Made by a program: the position numbers and the translations under genes. From NCBI RefSeq assembly GCF_028858725.1, contig NC_084774.1, forward strand, positions 7,910,001 through 7,974,000: DNA of 64,000 nt, in the 5' to 3' direction. Shown one piece after another: positions 52,131 to 63,209 of the stretch. The DNA comes from Colius striatus. Taxonomy: Eukaryota; Chordata; Aves; Coliiformes; Coliidae. The notes under the pieces were generated by a model, which ran no database searches, had not been told where the DNA came from, and was given only the letters and a program-made list of their open reading frames with translations. The first letter of the stretch is position 1, and every line of letters begins with the position of its first letter.

Positions 52131-55100
52131 CTGCCGGGCGCCAGGGCCTTCAGACAGGGGCTGGCACTGGGCCTGGCAGCCCCCGACACTGCTCCCATTG
52201 CTCACCCTGCCCTCATCTGCTCCCAGTAGCCATCCCAAACTCGGCCCAGTGCCCTTTCTCAGAGGGAACCCTGGCACCTTGCACTCAGTTCTGACCCTTC
52301 CCTCATGCATGTGGGAGATGCTCTGGCCAGACCAGACTCCTGGCCTTCACCATGGACCAACTGCTGGCACCAACTCCCCACCAGCACTTGGCCTCCAACC
52401 CCTTGGCACTGAGTCCCCCTACAGGCACAGAGCAGAGCCCCTCCAGCACAGGACCCCCAGCAGCAGAGCAGCAAGGAGGGGAGTGGCAGAGACCCCCAGA
52501 GCAGCAGCCTCAGGCCCCGTGGCATACACAGCACTGCTGCTGCTGTCCTCACCTGTAATCGTCACTGGCAGCCAAATCCCGGATGTCCTCTTCGATGAGC
52601 AGGTAGGCCTGTGGCACAAGGTGGGGACACTTGGGGCTCCAGCACCTGCGTCCCCCATCCCCAGCCAGCGCAGAGCCACCGCTCCTGAACCCCGAGGGGC
52701 AGCGGCTGGAGCTCAGCAGCGCCTCTGCCTCCCTGCCTGGCTGCTGCCAGCTGCCCCTGCCCTGGCTCGCTGCTGCTCGCCCGTCCTGGCCCTGCCGTGG
52801 GCTGCAGGAGCCGCCAGCCCGGCCGTACTCACCATCTTGCCCCCAGTGGCCCTCATGTGCTGCTGCTCTGCCAGCCAGTGCTTATCCTGTGGGTCGGCTG
52901 CGTACTGCAATAAAGCAGCGAGGACCTGTCTGAACACAGGCACTAGACCCTCGGCTCTGACCACCCTCCTGCCAGGCCTGGCCAGGCCGCTGTGCCTGCT
53001 CCCAGCGGGGGCTGCCGGGCTCTGCTCCTCCACTCTGAGCTCAGGCCCTGGCTCTGGGCAATCCCACTGCCTGGGAGGCTGTGTTAAGCCATCAGCTCCT
53101 CTTCCAGTGTGCTAGCCAAACCATCTGTGTGCTCCAACATAGATCACAAATGAGGAGGGAGGAGGAAAAGCCTCCTGAAGCATAGGCTCCCGACCCATCA
53201 GAAACCATTTCTGAGCAAACCCCGAAGGGCGAAGCGTCCTGCTGTGGCATCTGACCTTAAAGAGATGGGGATGCTTGATGTAGAGTCGCCCTCTTGTTCC
53301 TCCCATCCCGAGAGCTCTGAAAAGGGAACACAAGGGGGTGTTACAGCTGTGTGGAGGGAGGCTGTGGTGGTACAGGGACACCTCCTCTCCTCCCCGAGCC
53401 CTTCCTACTGCTTTCCAGGCAGAGAAGCGAAGTGACCAGAGGAGTCTTATGGGCTCATGCCTGGGTGTCAGCACCCTCCACAGACAGGGCCGTTCCTTAC
53501 TTGTTTGCTCGAGATCCCAGCACAAAGGTTGTGGTTTCAGTCAGTCGGGATGGATCCCACTACAGAGCAATTGGAAAAGGGGCAACATTAGAAATGAAGC
53601 TGGTGCTGGCCCACACTGTATGAGCCTCAGTGCTGTGGTGGGGAACCTCAGATCCCCCACAGCCTGGGAGCCCCAGGCCTCAGGACTTCCACAGAGGAGG
53701 GAAGTTCCATTCCCTTGGGGCTGATCTGAGCAGCATCCCTTGTGGGAAACACTTGTGGTATCTTCATGGCTACTCCTGGTCTCCCTAGGTCTCCCAACAG
53801 TGGCACACCACAGAGCTACAGGCTACAGTGCCTGCAGGAGACAAGCAAAGGCTTCCTGGCACCTTGCTCCTCCTCTTGCTGCCCTCCTGCACTGCAGGGG
53901 CCCTCCAGGGCAGAGCGTAACTCAGCACTGTCCTCTGTGCCTGCAGCAGTAGGACTCTGCTGGTGGGAGCAAAGGGGAGGGGAGGAGAGGACGAGCCCAA
54001 CAGTGTCAGACAGACAATACCTTTGGTCCATCCCTTCTCACAGGTTCAGAGACTTTGAGCTTCCACCTGAGGGGAAGGAAAATGCAATAAGAATGTGTCC
54101 CTGCAGCACCAGCAGTCAGGACTGAGCCTCAGCCCCTTCCACATCATTCCCACCTCAACCTCAAACCCTCCTGCCCACGCTTTGTCACTCCCCTGCATCT
54201 CCCCTTTCAGCAGGAGGGGAAGGAGACCGCAGGGGTTCTGTGCTCCCCCATTGGGGTAGCCTCATTCTCCCTGTGCCCACAACTAGCTCTAGGCTCAGGA
54301 CTCACACTCACCCAGACAAGCCTGAGACCCCACGATCATTCAACAGGCTCTGTCCTGGTGGCCGCCCCTTTCTCTGCAGGGAAGAAGTCCTCCAGTGACT
54401 CAGCTGCACAGGCTGAGAGCACCCTCTCACCCACCCTCTCCCTGCCAGGGAAGCTGCTGCTTTTGTCACGAGCAGAAACGCTGGCTGGCACGAGACTGAG
54501 CACCTCTGAGTCTCCCCAGAGCTGCCTGTGCCCCTGCACACTGTAGGACCAGCCAGGAGCAAGGAGCAGGCTTCCTGGCACAAAAGATCCCTTGTGCAGA
54601 AAACCCTCCTACCTTTTTGGGAACGGGGCTCCCTCGACGGTTCAGCTCCTCATCCACCTGCCGGGGCCGCTGGAAAAGCAGTGGCAGTGGGGTGAGCAGG
54701 GGCCTCCTCCCCACACAGGCCAGCGGGACCCTCGCAGCCATCTGGCCTCTCCCCTTTGCAGGGAAACGCTGACCCCGACCCATCCCACCGAGAAGCCCCA
54801 AGCTGCAATGAGCAGCAACCGTGCCTGGGACTGTCCCTGCCCTGTGGGCACTGCTCCCTCCTCCCCAGCTCAGCCTCCTCAGTGGTGCAGTGACAGACAA
54901 GAAGAGGCAGAGTGCAAAGCAATTCCAACCCTTCTCCTTCTCCCAGCTCTCACAAGTCGTTTAAGACTCTAGGAACAATGACAACCTTTACCTTTGGTGC
55001 TGCCTGCTCATGGGGCAACCTGGGAACAACCTTTTTGCCATCAGAGAACAGCAGCTTGGCCTGCACGGAGAAAAGCATTACTCGATTCCAGGTGCAGAGG

Positions 55101-55978
55101 GACCTGCCAGCAGCCCCTCCCTTGTGTGTGTCTGCCTGGAAGCCCTGTAACAGCTCTGCTGGGCTTCCACGGGGCTTCCAGAGTGGTGAGATGCAGCAGC
55201 AGCCAAGTGCTGGGCTGTGCTGAGGGCGCAGAGCCCCTCGCCAGCACCCACCTGCTCCAGGCAGCTCCGACACGTCTCCTGGATGAGGTGCTCTGGGTCC
55301 ACCTCCTCCCCGACGTTATCACGCACATTGACTGCTGCCTTCTGGAAGAACTGTAGGGGAGACAGCAGGAGAGGGTTGAAGCCCAAGCAGTCGGGCAGGG
55401 TTGAGGCCAGCTCGTGGGCTCTGCTGCCATGCACAAGCGGCCACAGGACAGGCACAGCAGCCCCGTGTGGCACGCGGGAGCTGAGCCCTCCCCACACTGC
55501 CCGCAACAGGAGCGGGTGGTGGGGTCTGTCCCCGCACCTCTCACCTTCATGTACTTGTTGAACACAGCCCGGATCTCCTCGTTGATGCTGGGCTGCAGCA
55601 CAGCTCGCAGCAGGTCCATGGACACGGCCGGGTCCGTGAAGCTGAGGGTGGAGAATCAGGCGGGGGCAGAGGGACGCCCCATTCCCAGGATCTGAGCCCG
55701 GTCCTCCCAGCTCCGCCGCGGTGCCCAGACCCGCCGCTCCCCGCCCGTACCTGGTAGTCATCTGTGAGCGCCGGCCGCGCCGCTGCACCTGCCGGTGCTT
55801 GATCATGATGTTCCAGGGGTTCTGCGGGACACACGCGTCAGCCGCTGCCCGCCCGGCCCCGGCCCCGGCCCCGGCCCCGGCCCGCTCTCACCGTGCTCAC
55901 CAGCTGCTCCTCGGCGGCGCCCGGCCCCTCCTCGCCCGGCGGCCCCGGCTGCTGCTCGGCATCGCGGGCAGCGCCCAT
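51640..55978 (-). CDS. DNTTIP1: DNTTIP1 (TdIF1), MiDAC histone deacetylase subunit
   Basis: Scaffold subunit of the mitotic deacetylase complex with HDAC1/2; dimerises and binds DNA. Thirteen exons: 55892-55978, 55751-55821, 55545-55641, 55252-55350, 54992-55060, 54613-54669, 54312-54373, 54021-54066, 53501-53559, 53256-53316, 52833-52904, 52553-52608, 51640-51778. They give 324 residues (human 329). Signature words: NPWNIMIKHRQVQRRGRRSQ, FTDPAVSMDLLRAVLQPSIN, FFQKAAVNVRDNVGEEVD, ALGMGGTRGRLYIKHPHLFK and HMRATGGKMAYLLIEEDIRD. Poly(A) hexamer at 51616-51621 on the minus strand. Confidence 0.96.
55857..55884. repeat. (CCGGCC)n run in DNTTIP1 intron 1
   Basis: Hexanucleotide-like run of about 28 bp beside the first splice donor. 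Confidence 0.8.
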
Positions 55979-56093
55979 GGCGGCCCCGCTCGCGCCGCAG
56001 CGGAAGCGCCGCGCCCCGCGTCACGGCTCGCGCCGGAAGCGACGCGCTGCCATGGCAACGGCGGGAGCGGGACCGGGCGGCCCTGGGCGCGTC

Positions 56094-57176
56094 CCACAGC
56101 CCTGAGCCGATCCCACAGCCCTGAGCCCGTCCCACAGCCCTGAGCCGATCCCACAGCGCTGAGCCGATCCCACAGCCCTGAGCCGATCCCACAGCGCTGA
56201 GCCGATCCTACAGCCCTGAGCCGATCCCACAGCCCTGAGCCCGTCCCACAGCCCTGAGCCGATCCCACAGCGCTGAGCCGATCCCACAGCCCTGAGCCGA
56301 TCCCACAGCGCTGAGCCGATCCCACAGCCCTGAGCCGATCCCACAGCCCTGAGCCCGTCCCACAGCCCTGAGCCGATCCCACAGCCCTGAGCCCGTCCCA
56401 CAGCCCTGAGCCCGTCCCACAGCCCTGAGCCGATCCCACAGCCCTGAGCCCGTCCCACAGCCCTGAGCCCGTCCCACAGCCCTGAGCCCGTCCCACAGCC
56501 CTGAGCCGATCCCACAGCGCTGAGCCGATCCCACAGCCCTGAGCCGATCCCACAGCCCTGAGCCCGTCCCACAGCCCTGAGCCCGTCCCACAGCCCTGAG
56601 CCGATCCCACAGCCCTGAGCCCGTCCCACAGCCCTGAGCCGATCCCACAGCGCTGAGCCGATCCCACAGCCCTGAGCCCGTCCCACAGCCCTGAGCCGAT
56701 CCCACAGCGCTGAGCCGATCCCACAGCCCTGAGCCCGTCCCACAGCCCTGAGCCGATCCCACAGCGCTGAGCCGATCCCACAGCCCTGAGCCGATCCCAC
56801 AGCCCTGAGCCCGTCCCACAGCCCTGAGCCGATCCCACAGCGCTGAGCCGATCCCACAGCCCTGAGCCCGTCCCACAGCGCTGAGCCGATCCCACAGCCC
56901 TGAGCCCGTCCCACAGCGCTGAGCCGATCCCACAGCCCTGAGCCCGTCCCACAGCCCTGAGCCGATCCCACAGCCCTGAGCCCGTCCCACAGCCCTGAGC
57001 CGATCCCACAGCGCTGAGCCGATCCCACAGCCCTGAGCCCGTCCCACAGCCCTGAGCCGATCCCACAGCCCTGAGCCCGTCCCACAGCCCTGAGCCGATC
57101 CCACAGCCCTGAGCCGATCCCACAGCTCTGAGCTGATCCCACAGCCCTGAGCCGATCCCACAGCCCTGAGCTGTGT
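56094..57176. repeat. 19-bp satellite upstream of DNTTIP1, about 56 units
   Basis: Unit GAGCCGATCCCACAGCCCT with two frequent variants, CCCGTCCCACAG and CACAGCGCTGAG. It begins about 115 bp upstream of the DNTTIP1 start codon and runs over 1.08 kb with almost no length change. Because 19 is not a multiple of three, all three minus-strand frames stay open and spell the same 19-residue cycle. I do not regard these frames as genes. Confidence 0.95.
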
Positions 57177-58930
57177 CTCATCTTTCTGTAGCCTCTGTTT
57201 GTCTGAGGAAATGCTCAAACCTGTGCAGAACGGTCACAACGAGCCATCCCTCAACCTCTGCATCATGTTACCCCGGGTTGTGGTCAAGAGGAAGCTTTTT
57301 GGTTGGGTCATGTGGATAACAATTTAACACTGATAACTGTTTGACACTAACACCATTTGTTGTTTCGCTGGTGCCTACAGAAGAGGATCCGTTGGTGTCT
57401 CGTGGTGTCTGTCACTGCAGCCCATTGCTGCATCCCCCCAGTGCCACCCGTGGGGTTGTTCTGCTGTCGTCATCAGCCCAGCAGTAGCCAGAGACCAGAG
57501 CTGGAAGACACAGGGTGACTCACGGGCTTGCGTGCTGCGAGAGGCTCCTGCCCCTGTCCCTTTCCTGCCTCTGTGGCCAGGGCTGCGTCAGCCCAGGGTG
57601 AAGTTGGGCTGTCACACAAACCTGACCCACGGATGTGGGGCCAATCGAGTGGCCAACAGTGTTGCCATAACTTCATTATGATCAGCCCTGGGCTTTTCAC
57701 ATGCTTGTTGTGCCTGTTCCAAATTGTTTGCAACAAAAATTGGACATTGTCCAGAGGCGAGGAAAAATAGCTCTGGCTGCAGAAACCCGTGGGGAAAGGT
57801 GAAAAGAATGGTCATGTTCAACCTGAAGAAGCTGAGGGAGAGAGGGCTCAGTACTGTGTGTGTGCTGCAGAGGGCAGGTAGAGGGGCAGAGGGACAAGGG
57901 GCAGAGGCAGAAGGGCAGAGGCAGAGCTCTCCACTGCAGCACCCCCGGGCTCAGAAGGAGCCCTGCAGTCCTTCAAGTTGTTCCAGATGGTTTCCCATGT
58001 GCGTGGAAGGGAGTTGGTGCTGCCAACAGCAGCAGGACGGCCCAGGCTGCCCGTGGGGTGTCCCGTTCGCGGTGATTAACAGAGACAGCAACGTGTGATA
58101 AGCACCGGGCCGTCGGGTTGAGCCGCAGAGCTGCGAGGTGTGGAACACGGGATCTTCAACACACAGCAGCAGCTCGCGTGGAAATTGCATCTGAATTGAG
58201 TCACAGCCACGAGAAGAAGACTAAACCTACACTTAAAGTGTACTTCCTGCAACGGGCTCCCTTCCCACACAGGGTGGGCACCTTCCTGCTCCTGAGTCGT
58301 GGCCCTTGTGCTGCCCCTGCAGCGCTTCTGTGTGGCTTTGGTGGAAAAGCTCTTTGTGCAGGAACTTTGCCCTTTCAGTGTTGCTGTCAAGTGGCAAGTT
58401 GCTTAGAATTGCAGAATTAATGTCGAGGTTCACCCAGTTAATTTCACTGGCCCTGCAGTTGCAGATTTAAGCTTTATCTTCTCAGGCAGCCAGTCCGACC
58501 CCCTCCTGCCTGGTGCTGGTGTGTCCTGGCCAGTGCTGGTGTGTCCTGGCCAGGCTAGGCCTGAAGCTCTCCCGTGATGTTGATTGCACTTTGGTTTGAG
58601 TATAATTCAGGAAGAAATAAGTAGGGAAGGAAGGTTTGTGCCTGGGTACTGCAGGGTGGCAGTGATGGGGGGGTCAGCCTCAGCCTTCAGAGAGGTGGTG
58701 GGAACTCCTGCTGAGACCAGCAGTGATGAATCCATCTCCACGCAGAGTTTCCCCTTCCCTCCTCCCTGTCCTGTCCTCCCTCCAGCAACTCAGTATCCTG
58801 CTCCTGCCATGGTTGTGGGTGGAGAAAAGCAGTTGCTCTATAGAAAGGAGAAATACAGGAAAACGTGGGAGGTTCTTACAAGTCACCTGTGAGCAGTTTC
58901 CTCCCATTTCTGGACCTGGCTGCCTGAGAG
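57177..58930. other. Intergenic, AT-richer, no gene seen
   Basis: Marked drop in GC content after the satellite. No exon recognised. A short duplicated stretch (GTGCTGGTGTGTCCTGGCCA) lies at about 58515-58555. Confidence 0.4.
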
Positions 58931-58932
58931 GA

Positions 58933-58939
58933 ACTTTAA
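58933..58939 (+). promoter_or_regulatory. TATA-like box (CTTTAAATT) of the secreted acidic-protein gene
   Basis: TTTAAAT about 45 bp before the ATG at 58980, giving a start site near 58962. The minus-strand gene at 63084 has the same TTTAAAT at nearly the same distance. Confidence 0.55.
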
Positions 58940-58979
58940 ATTGCTGCCCAGCTGAGCCCTGTCCACTGGCTCCAGCAGC

Positions 58980-61413
58980 ATGACAGCAAGAGGCATCTTC
59001 CTGCTGGGGCTCCTCGTCCTGTGCACAGAGCTGCAGGCAGCACCCACTGCAGGCAAGTACAGACAGGCTGGAAGCACACGGCCTCTCATGTTAACAGCAG
59101 TTTCTATGTTTTCATAGACTCATAGAATAGTTTGGGTTGGGACTTGTGCAGGTCATCTAGTCCAACCCTCCTGCAACAAGCAGGGGCATCTTCAAGTGGA
59201 TCAGTGGGGATGGTGATGTGCAGTGATGTCTGTTTAAATGTCTGACTTACTCCTTGTATTTAGGAGAGCTTTCAGTGAAGAGCTGGAACCCTCGTGGGGT
59301 TTAGCCCTTGATAAACTTTTATAATCTTTGAGTTCAGCAAAACTGCTTCCAGGGATGGAGGTACCAGTGGTACAGCCCTCAGGGATGCTGGGGAGGAGGC
59401 TTGTCAGTCAAACCAGTGACTGAGGCAGGGATCAGTGGAAGCCTGAGCCTGGCCAGAGCACGGGGGTGCTGCAGAAGGGACCGAGGCAGGTGGGACTGGA
59501 GGATGGTCCCTTCTGGTTGAGCAAGCAGCAGATCCCCTGGGAAGGTGCAGCTCTGGGAGAAGGAGAATTCTCAAAGAAGAATATTTCTCCTGCTTTTGCA
59601 AAGAGGTGAAGATGGCATTTCTTTTGCAGGAGCGATGAAGTGGGTTTGAGTGCAGTGGTTACAGTTTTGCAGATCCCCTCCTCTGGGAGTGCAGGTGCTG
59701 CCAGCCAGGCTGCTGTGTCCTAAAGCTGCTCCTGCAGGTGCTGCCAGCCAGGCTGCTGTGTCCTAAAGCTGCTCCTGAAGGTGCTGCCAGCCAGGCTGCT
59801 GTGTCCTAAAGCTCAGACTGGGAGGCAGCAGCAGCTCTTGTGCAGCAGGAGCTACGATTGCTGTTACCCTGTAACACGATGCTGTGGCCATCACACACTG
59901 ATGAAAATGTGTCAGCAGAAGTGTCATCACTTCCCAAACACTCTGCTCTACAGACTCGAGTTTCTCCCTGTCTCAGTTTACCCGCTGGTTTTAAGCCTCA
60001 CAGTATAATCCACCTTTTGCCAGTGGTGCTGGTGCCTCCATGGCCGATGTGTTGGTCCTGTTCTATCTCGGAGCAACGTCAAGGGGCCACCATTGTCTGT
60101 GGGAGCTGTGTGCTGTGCTGCTCTGCTGCCGAGTGAGATTGTCTCCACAGGAGAGCACAGAGACTGACCTCCTAAATATGCTTATCAGAGTGTTTATGCC
60201 CTGGTTAAATAGCACGGGCTGTATCTGTGTTTGCTTTGTTGAGGGTTGCTGCAATCGCACATTCACCACAAACATTGTCTTGTTTCCTCTCCAAGTTGTG
60301 TCCCAGCTCCTCCAGCTCTGCACCCGCAGTGCCTGGTGTCTGTCTGCCGGGATCTGGGGAGCTGCAGGAGCAGACGAGGGGGCCGCTGCTTCCTGGCAGC
60401 TGCTGGTGCTGCTTCCTGCCCGGGTTGGGGAAGCTGCAGGCAGCGGGCTGGGGATGAGTCCGGGCGCTGCAGGGCTCGCCGCGGGGCTCGCCGCGGGTGT
60501 CGGGCTGGGCTGCAGCGCAGCACGGTGCCGTCTCTTCCCGCAGCCACGAGCGGGTGCTGCCCCGGTGCAGAGGTGCCGGGAGAACGGGCAGAAGGCAGCC
60601 GTGCAACAGCACGGCAAACCCGGCTGCCGCCCACTCGGGGCACATCCTGCGCTCAGCGTCCCGGCTCAGCGTCAAAGCGCCAGGTCTGAGCCCCTGAGCC
60701 ATCGCTGTGGGTTTTACCCGTCCGGGAGCCCTGTGCGGTGGCGCGGGATGTTGTCGGGTGGGAGCAGGGAGTGGGAGCCGTGGCTGGGGCTGCGGGTGGG
60801 AGGGCGGCTCGGGGCTGACGGCACAGCGGGGCTGATGCTGTGTTTGTTCTCCCTTCCAGGGCTCCCCGGAGCGGTCCCTGCCAGACACCCGCAGCCAGGG
60901 CAGCCTGGAAGCGCCCAGCCGGGACGGAGCCCTTTGCCTGCGGCAGCGCCCGGCGCGGAGCCGTGTCCGCGGGAGCCGAGCGCGGGGCGAGCGTGTAACG
61001 AGCAGCGGCTGCCCGCGGCTGGGCCGGTGGCTGCTGCGGCACCCGCGTCAGGGAAGAAACCGCTGGCTGTGGGGAAGCCCGCGTCAGGGAACAAGCCCAC
61101 ACTGCCTGGGAAGCTGGACACTGGGAAGAAACCCAGTCTGGGGGAAGTACCAGCATGCGGAGGGAAGACTGAGACTATGGAAAAGCCAGAGGTTACAGCA
61201 AAGCCAGAAACTGGAGGGAAACCAGAGACTGGAGGGAAACCAGGCACTGGGGAGAAACCGGAGGCTGCAGGGAAACCAGAGGGCGGGGAGAAGCCGGAGG
61301 GTGGGGAGAAACCTGCGCTGGAGGAGAAGCCGGAGAGTGAGGGGAAGCCTGAGGCGGGAGAGAAGCCGGAGTCTGACCATGGTGACAGTGGGGAGGATGA
61401 TGACAGAGACGAC

Positions 61414-61446
<33 letters not shown>

Positions 61447-61611
61447 AAAAATGAGCACGGTGATGGGGATGAGACTGGTGATGAGGATGGCGATTATGAA
61501 GATGACGACGATGATGATTACAACGACAATGACGATGATGACGACTATGGAGGTGATGAGGGTGATGATGATGATGACAGTGATGATGATGGTGGCGATG
61601 GCACGTGGTGA
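58980..61611 (+). CDS. Secreted Lys-Pro-Glu repeat / poly-Asp protein (REST-like architecture)
   Basis: Not a gene I recognise. Exon 1 (58980-59052) encodes the signal peptide MTARGIFLLGLLVLCTELQA and ends in phase 1 at a GC donor with perfect AAGT. Exon 2 (60860-61611) joins in frame after a pyrimidine-rich acceptor, giving 274 residues. The mature protein is Pro/Ala/Gly-rich, then has decapeptide-like KPE repeats (GGKPE, GEKPE, variants) over about 80 residues. It ends in about 75 residues of mostly Asp with runs up to 13. No cysteine framework of a WAP domain is seen. AATAAA at 61765-61770. A one-exon signal peptide with a phase-1 intron, then one fast-evolving low-complexity exon, is the layout of elafin/SEMG-type genes, which occupy this syntenic place in mammals. 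Additional exons between 59052 and 60860 are possible. Confidence 0.65.
59112..59215 (+). mobile_element. CR1 LINE 3' fragment
   Basis: CATAGAATAGTTTGGGTTGG, GGTCATCTAGTCCAACCCTC and CAGGGGCATCTTCAAGTGGA are the classic CR1 3' UTR. It lies inside the intron of the secreted-protein gene. Confidence 0.85.
59691..59815. repeat. 42-bp tandem repeat, three units
   Basis: Unit with cores GGTGCTGCCAGCCAGGCTGC and TGTGTCCTAAAGCTGCTCCT, three near-identical copies inside the intron. Confidence 0.9.
61405..61608. repeat. GAT/GAC-rich coding repeat
   Basis: Trinucleotide-like tract encoding the Asp-rich tail. Interruptions (Asn, Tyr, Gly, Glu, Ser) are spread through it, so it is not a pure slippage run. 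Confidence 0.85.
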
Positions 61612-61774
61612 CCAATGCCACAGGGTGTGTAAGGAATGTGTGGGGCAAGGCAAGCCCACAGTGGGTGGGCACAGGGATGGGCACCCCTGGCCTCCTCCTC
61701 TGCCTCACTCTGCCAGGGCCAGTCCCAGACACCAACAACGTTTGGGCAGGACCTTCTCTTTCCTAATAAACCCC

Positions 61775-63080
61775 ACACTGGGCCACTGGCATGACAAGCT
61801 GTCCCTGGTCAGTGCCTGACATGGCCAGGCCATCATGGCTGCCCCAGCCCTGCCCTGGGCACGAGGAGCTCCTGTGACACCCCTGCCCAGTGTGGGCTCA
61901 GGAGGGTCCTTTCAACAGTGAAGTGACTCTGTCCCCTGTGTGAGAGACATGGTGACAGTCCCAACCAGGAGCTGGCCCAGGACCAGAGAACATCTCTGAG
62001 AAACCTCCCAGAGGAATCTGTCCCTCTGGTTGAGCTGCTGCATGTCCACAGACCCCTGGAACCCTCTGAAAGCAGCCACCGGTGCAGGGCTTGGCCAAGG
62101 AGACACATGGGCAGGGACACCCACAGGTCCCAGATCTGGCCGTTTTGCTGGGAGCCCCTGTGCCCCTTGGAGCCTGGCCTGTGCCCATCGTGCCATGCCA
62201 TGTGGCAGCAGGGGCAGGGGCTGGGTATCTGCTGCCTGTGCAGGATGTGAGAGGCACCCCCAGCTGACCCCCCAGGGCAGCCCCAATGCTCTCCTGCTGC
62301 TCAGCTGCACCAGGGCGAGGTCAGGGCTGGGACAAACCTGGGTCCTCTCTGAGGGCACAACAGGGTCCTGCCAGGCACCTGCTCCCAGGAAGATCTCTGG
62401 GAATAAGAACGAGGCTGGTGCTGGTGGGGATGAATGAATTTGTGGAGTCTGAGCAGGACTCACATGCAGGTCCCCAGGGATGTGTTGGCTGCAGGAGCAC
62501 AGCCCCTGTCCAGGACCCCATTGCCCCACAGCAGCCAAACGTCCCACAAAAGCTGTGGGAGACTCACCAGGAGACTGACACAGCACAAGCTCATCACAGA
62601 CTGGGTTTACTGGGGGGTGAGGAAGACATGGAGACCCCTGTGCTCAGCATGGAGCTGAGGGTGAGGGGTTAGAGGTGGGGTTGGGAGGATGCTTATCCAG
62701 CAGCTGATGGATGCCCCATAGCTGGCTGGCTGCTGGGAGGGCTGCACACACTGGGTCCTTGGGCTGAGTCCAGACAGCATCTAGGTAAATCCTGAGGAGA
62801 GACAGGAGCAGCCATGTCCTATGTCCTTGCTTCTGAGCATGCCAGGGCACAGCTGATGGCTCTGCAATGGCGTCTTAGCAGGGAGAGGTCCCAAAACCCT
62901 GGGCACCGCTTCCAGGGGAGCTGTCAGGGGGTCGCTGGTAACATCTGCCAGGTGCCAGGATGTGTGTGGAGATGGCAGAGCTGTGTGGGGATGCTGTGCC
63001 CTGGCTGTGGCTGTGCTCATCCCTGTGTTACAGCTGCCCACCATCCCGCTGGCTCCCCCTGCCCCCCGTGTCCCCCACGC
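61775..63080. other. Downstream sequence, possible exons of the minus-strand secreted gene
   Basis: No domain recognised. A minus-strand acceptor CCTGGCAG at about 62949-62956 followed by an open phase-compatible frame to a TAG at about 62781 (about 55 residues, DVTSDPLTAPLEAVPRVLGP onward) could be exon 2 of the gene starting at 63151. The support is weak. Confidence 0.3.
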
Positions 63081-63082
63081 TC

Positions 63083-63151
63083 ACCTGCAGACGCCAACCG
63101 GGCCCAGAGGCAGCACAGCCCCAGGAGCAGGAGCAGTGGCAGCAGCTGCAT
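63083..63151 (-). CDS. Signal-peptide exon of a second secreted protein (partial gene)
   Basis: Reads MQLLPLLLLLGLCCLWARLA then SA plus one base, followed by a GTGAGC donor at 63082. It is therefore a phase-1 signal exon, as in the gene at 58980. TTTAAAT at 63201-63207 (minus strand ATTTAAA) about 50 bp upstream would serve as TATA box. The remaining exons are not identified with confidence. The layout suits a WFDC/trappin-type gene, but no WAP cysteines were found. Confidence 0.5.
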
Positions 63152-63209
63152 GGTGTGGGCTGGGTAGTGTGGGGGCTGCCTGTCCAGGCACAGGCAGAGG
63201 TTTAAATCC

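Noticed and set aside
55897-57218. Three long overlapping minus-strand open frames of 19-residue repeats
   Set aside because: They arise from the 19-bp satellite, where no minus-strand unit contains a stop in any frame. No start context, splice sites or relatives support a protein.
57795-57860. Possible CR1 internal fragment (GTTCAACCTGAAGAAGCTGA)
   Set aside because: Too short and too weak to separate from chance by eye.
60040-60859. In-frame open extension upstream of the secreted-protein exon 2
   Set aside because: A clear acceptor at 60859 and a phase-matched signal exon explain the gene better. The extension has no recognisable domain. A different upstream exon cannot be excluded.
61800-63080. 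WAP four-disulphide domain expected from synteny with the WFDC cluster
   Set aside because: Looked for the eight-cysteine pattern on both strands and did not find it, so no WFDC gene is called.
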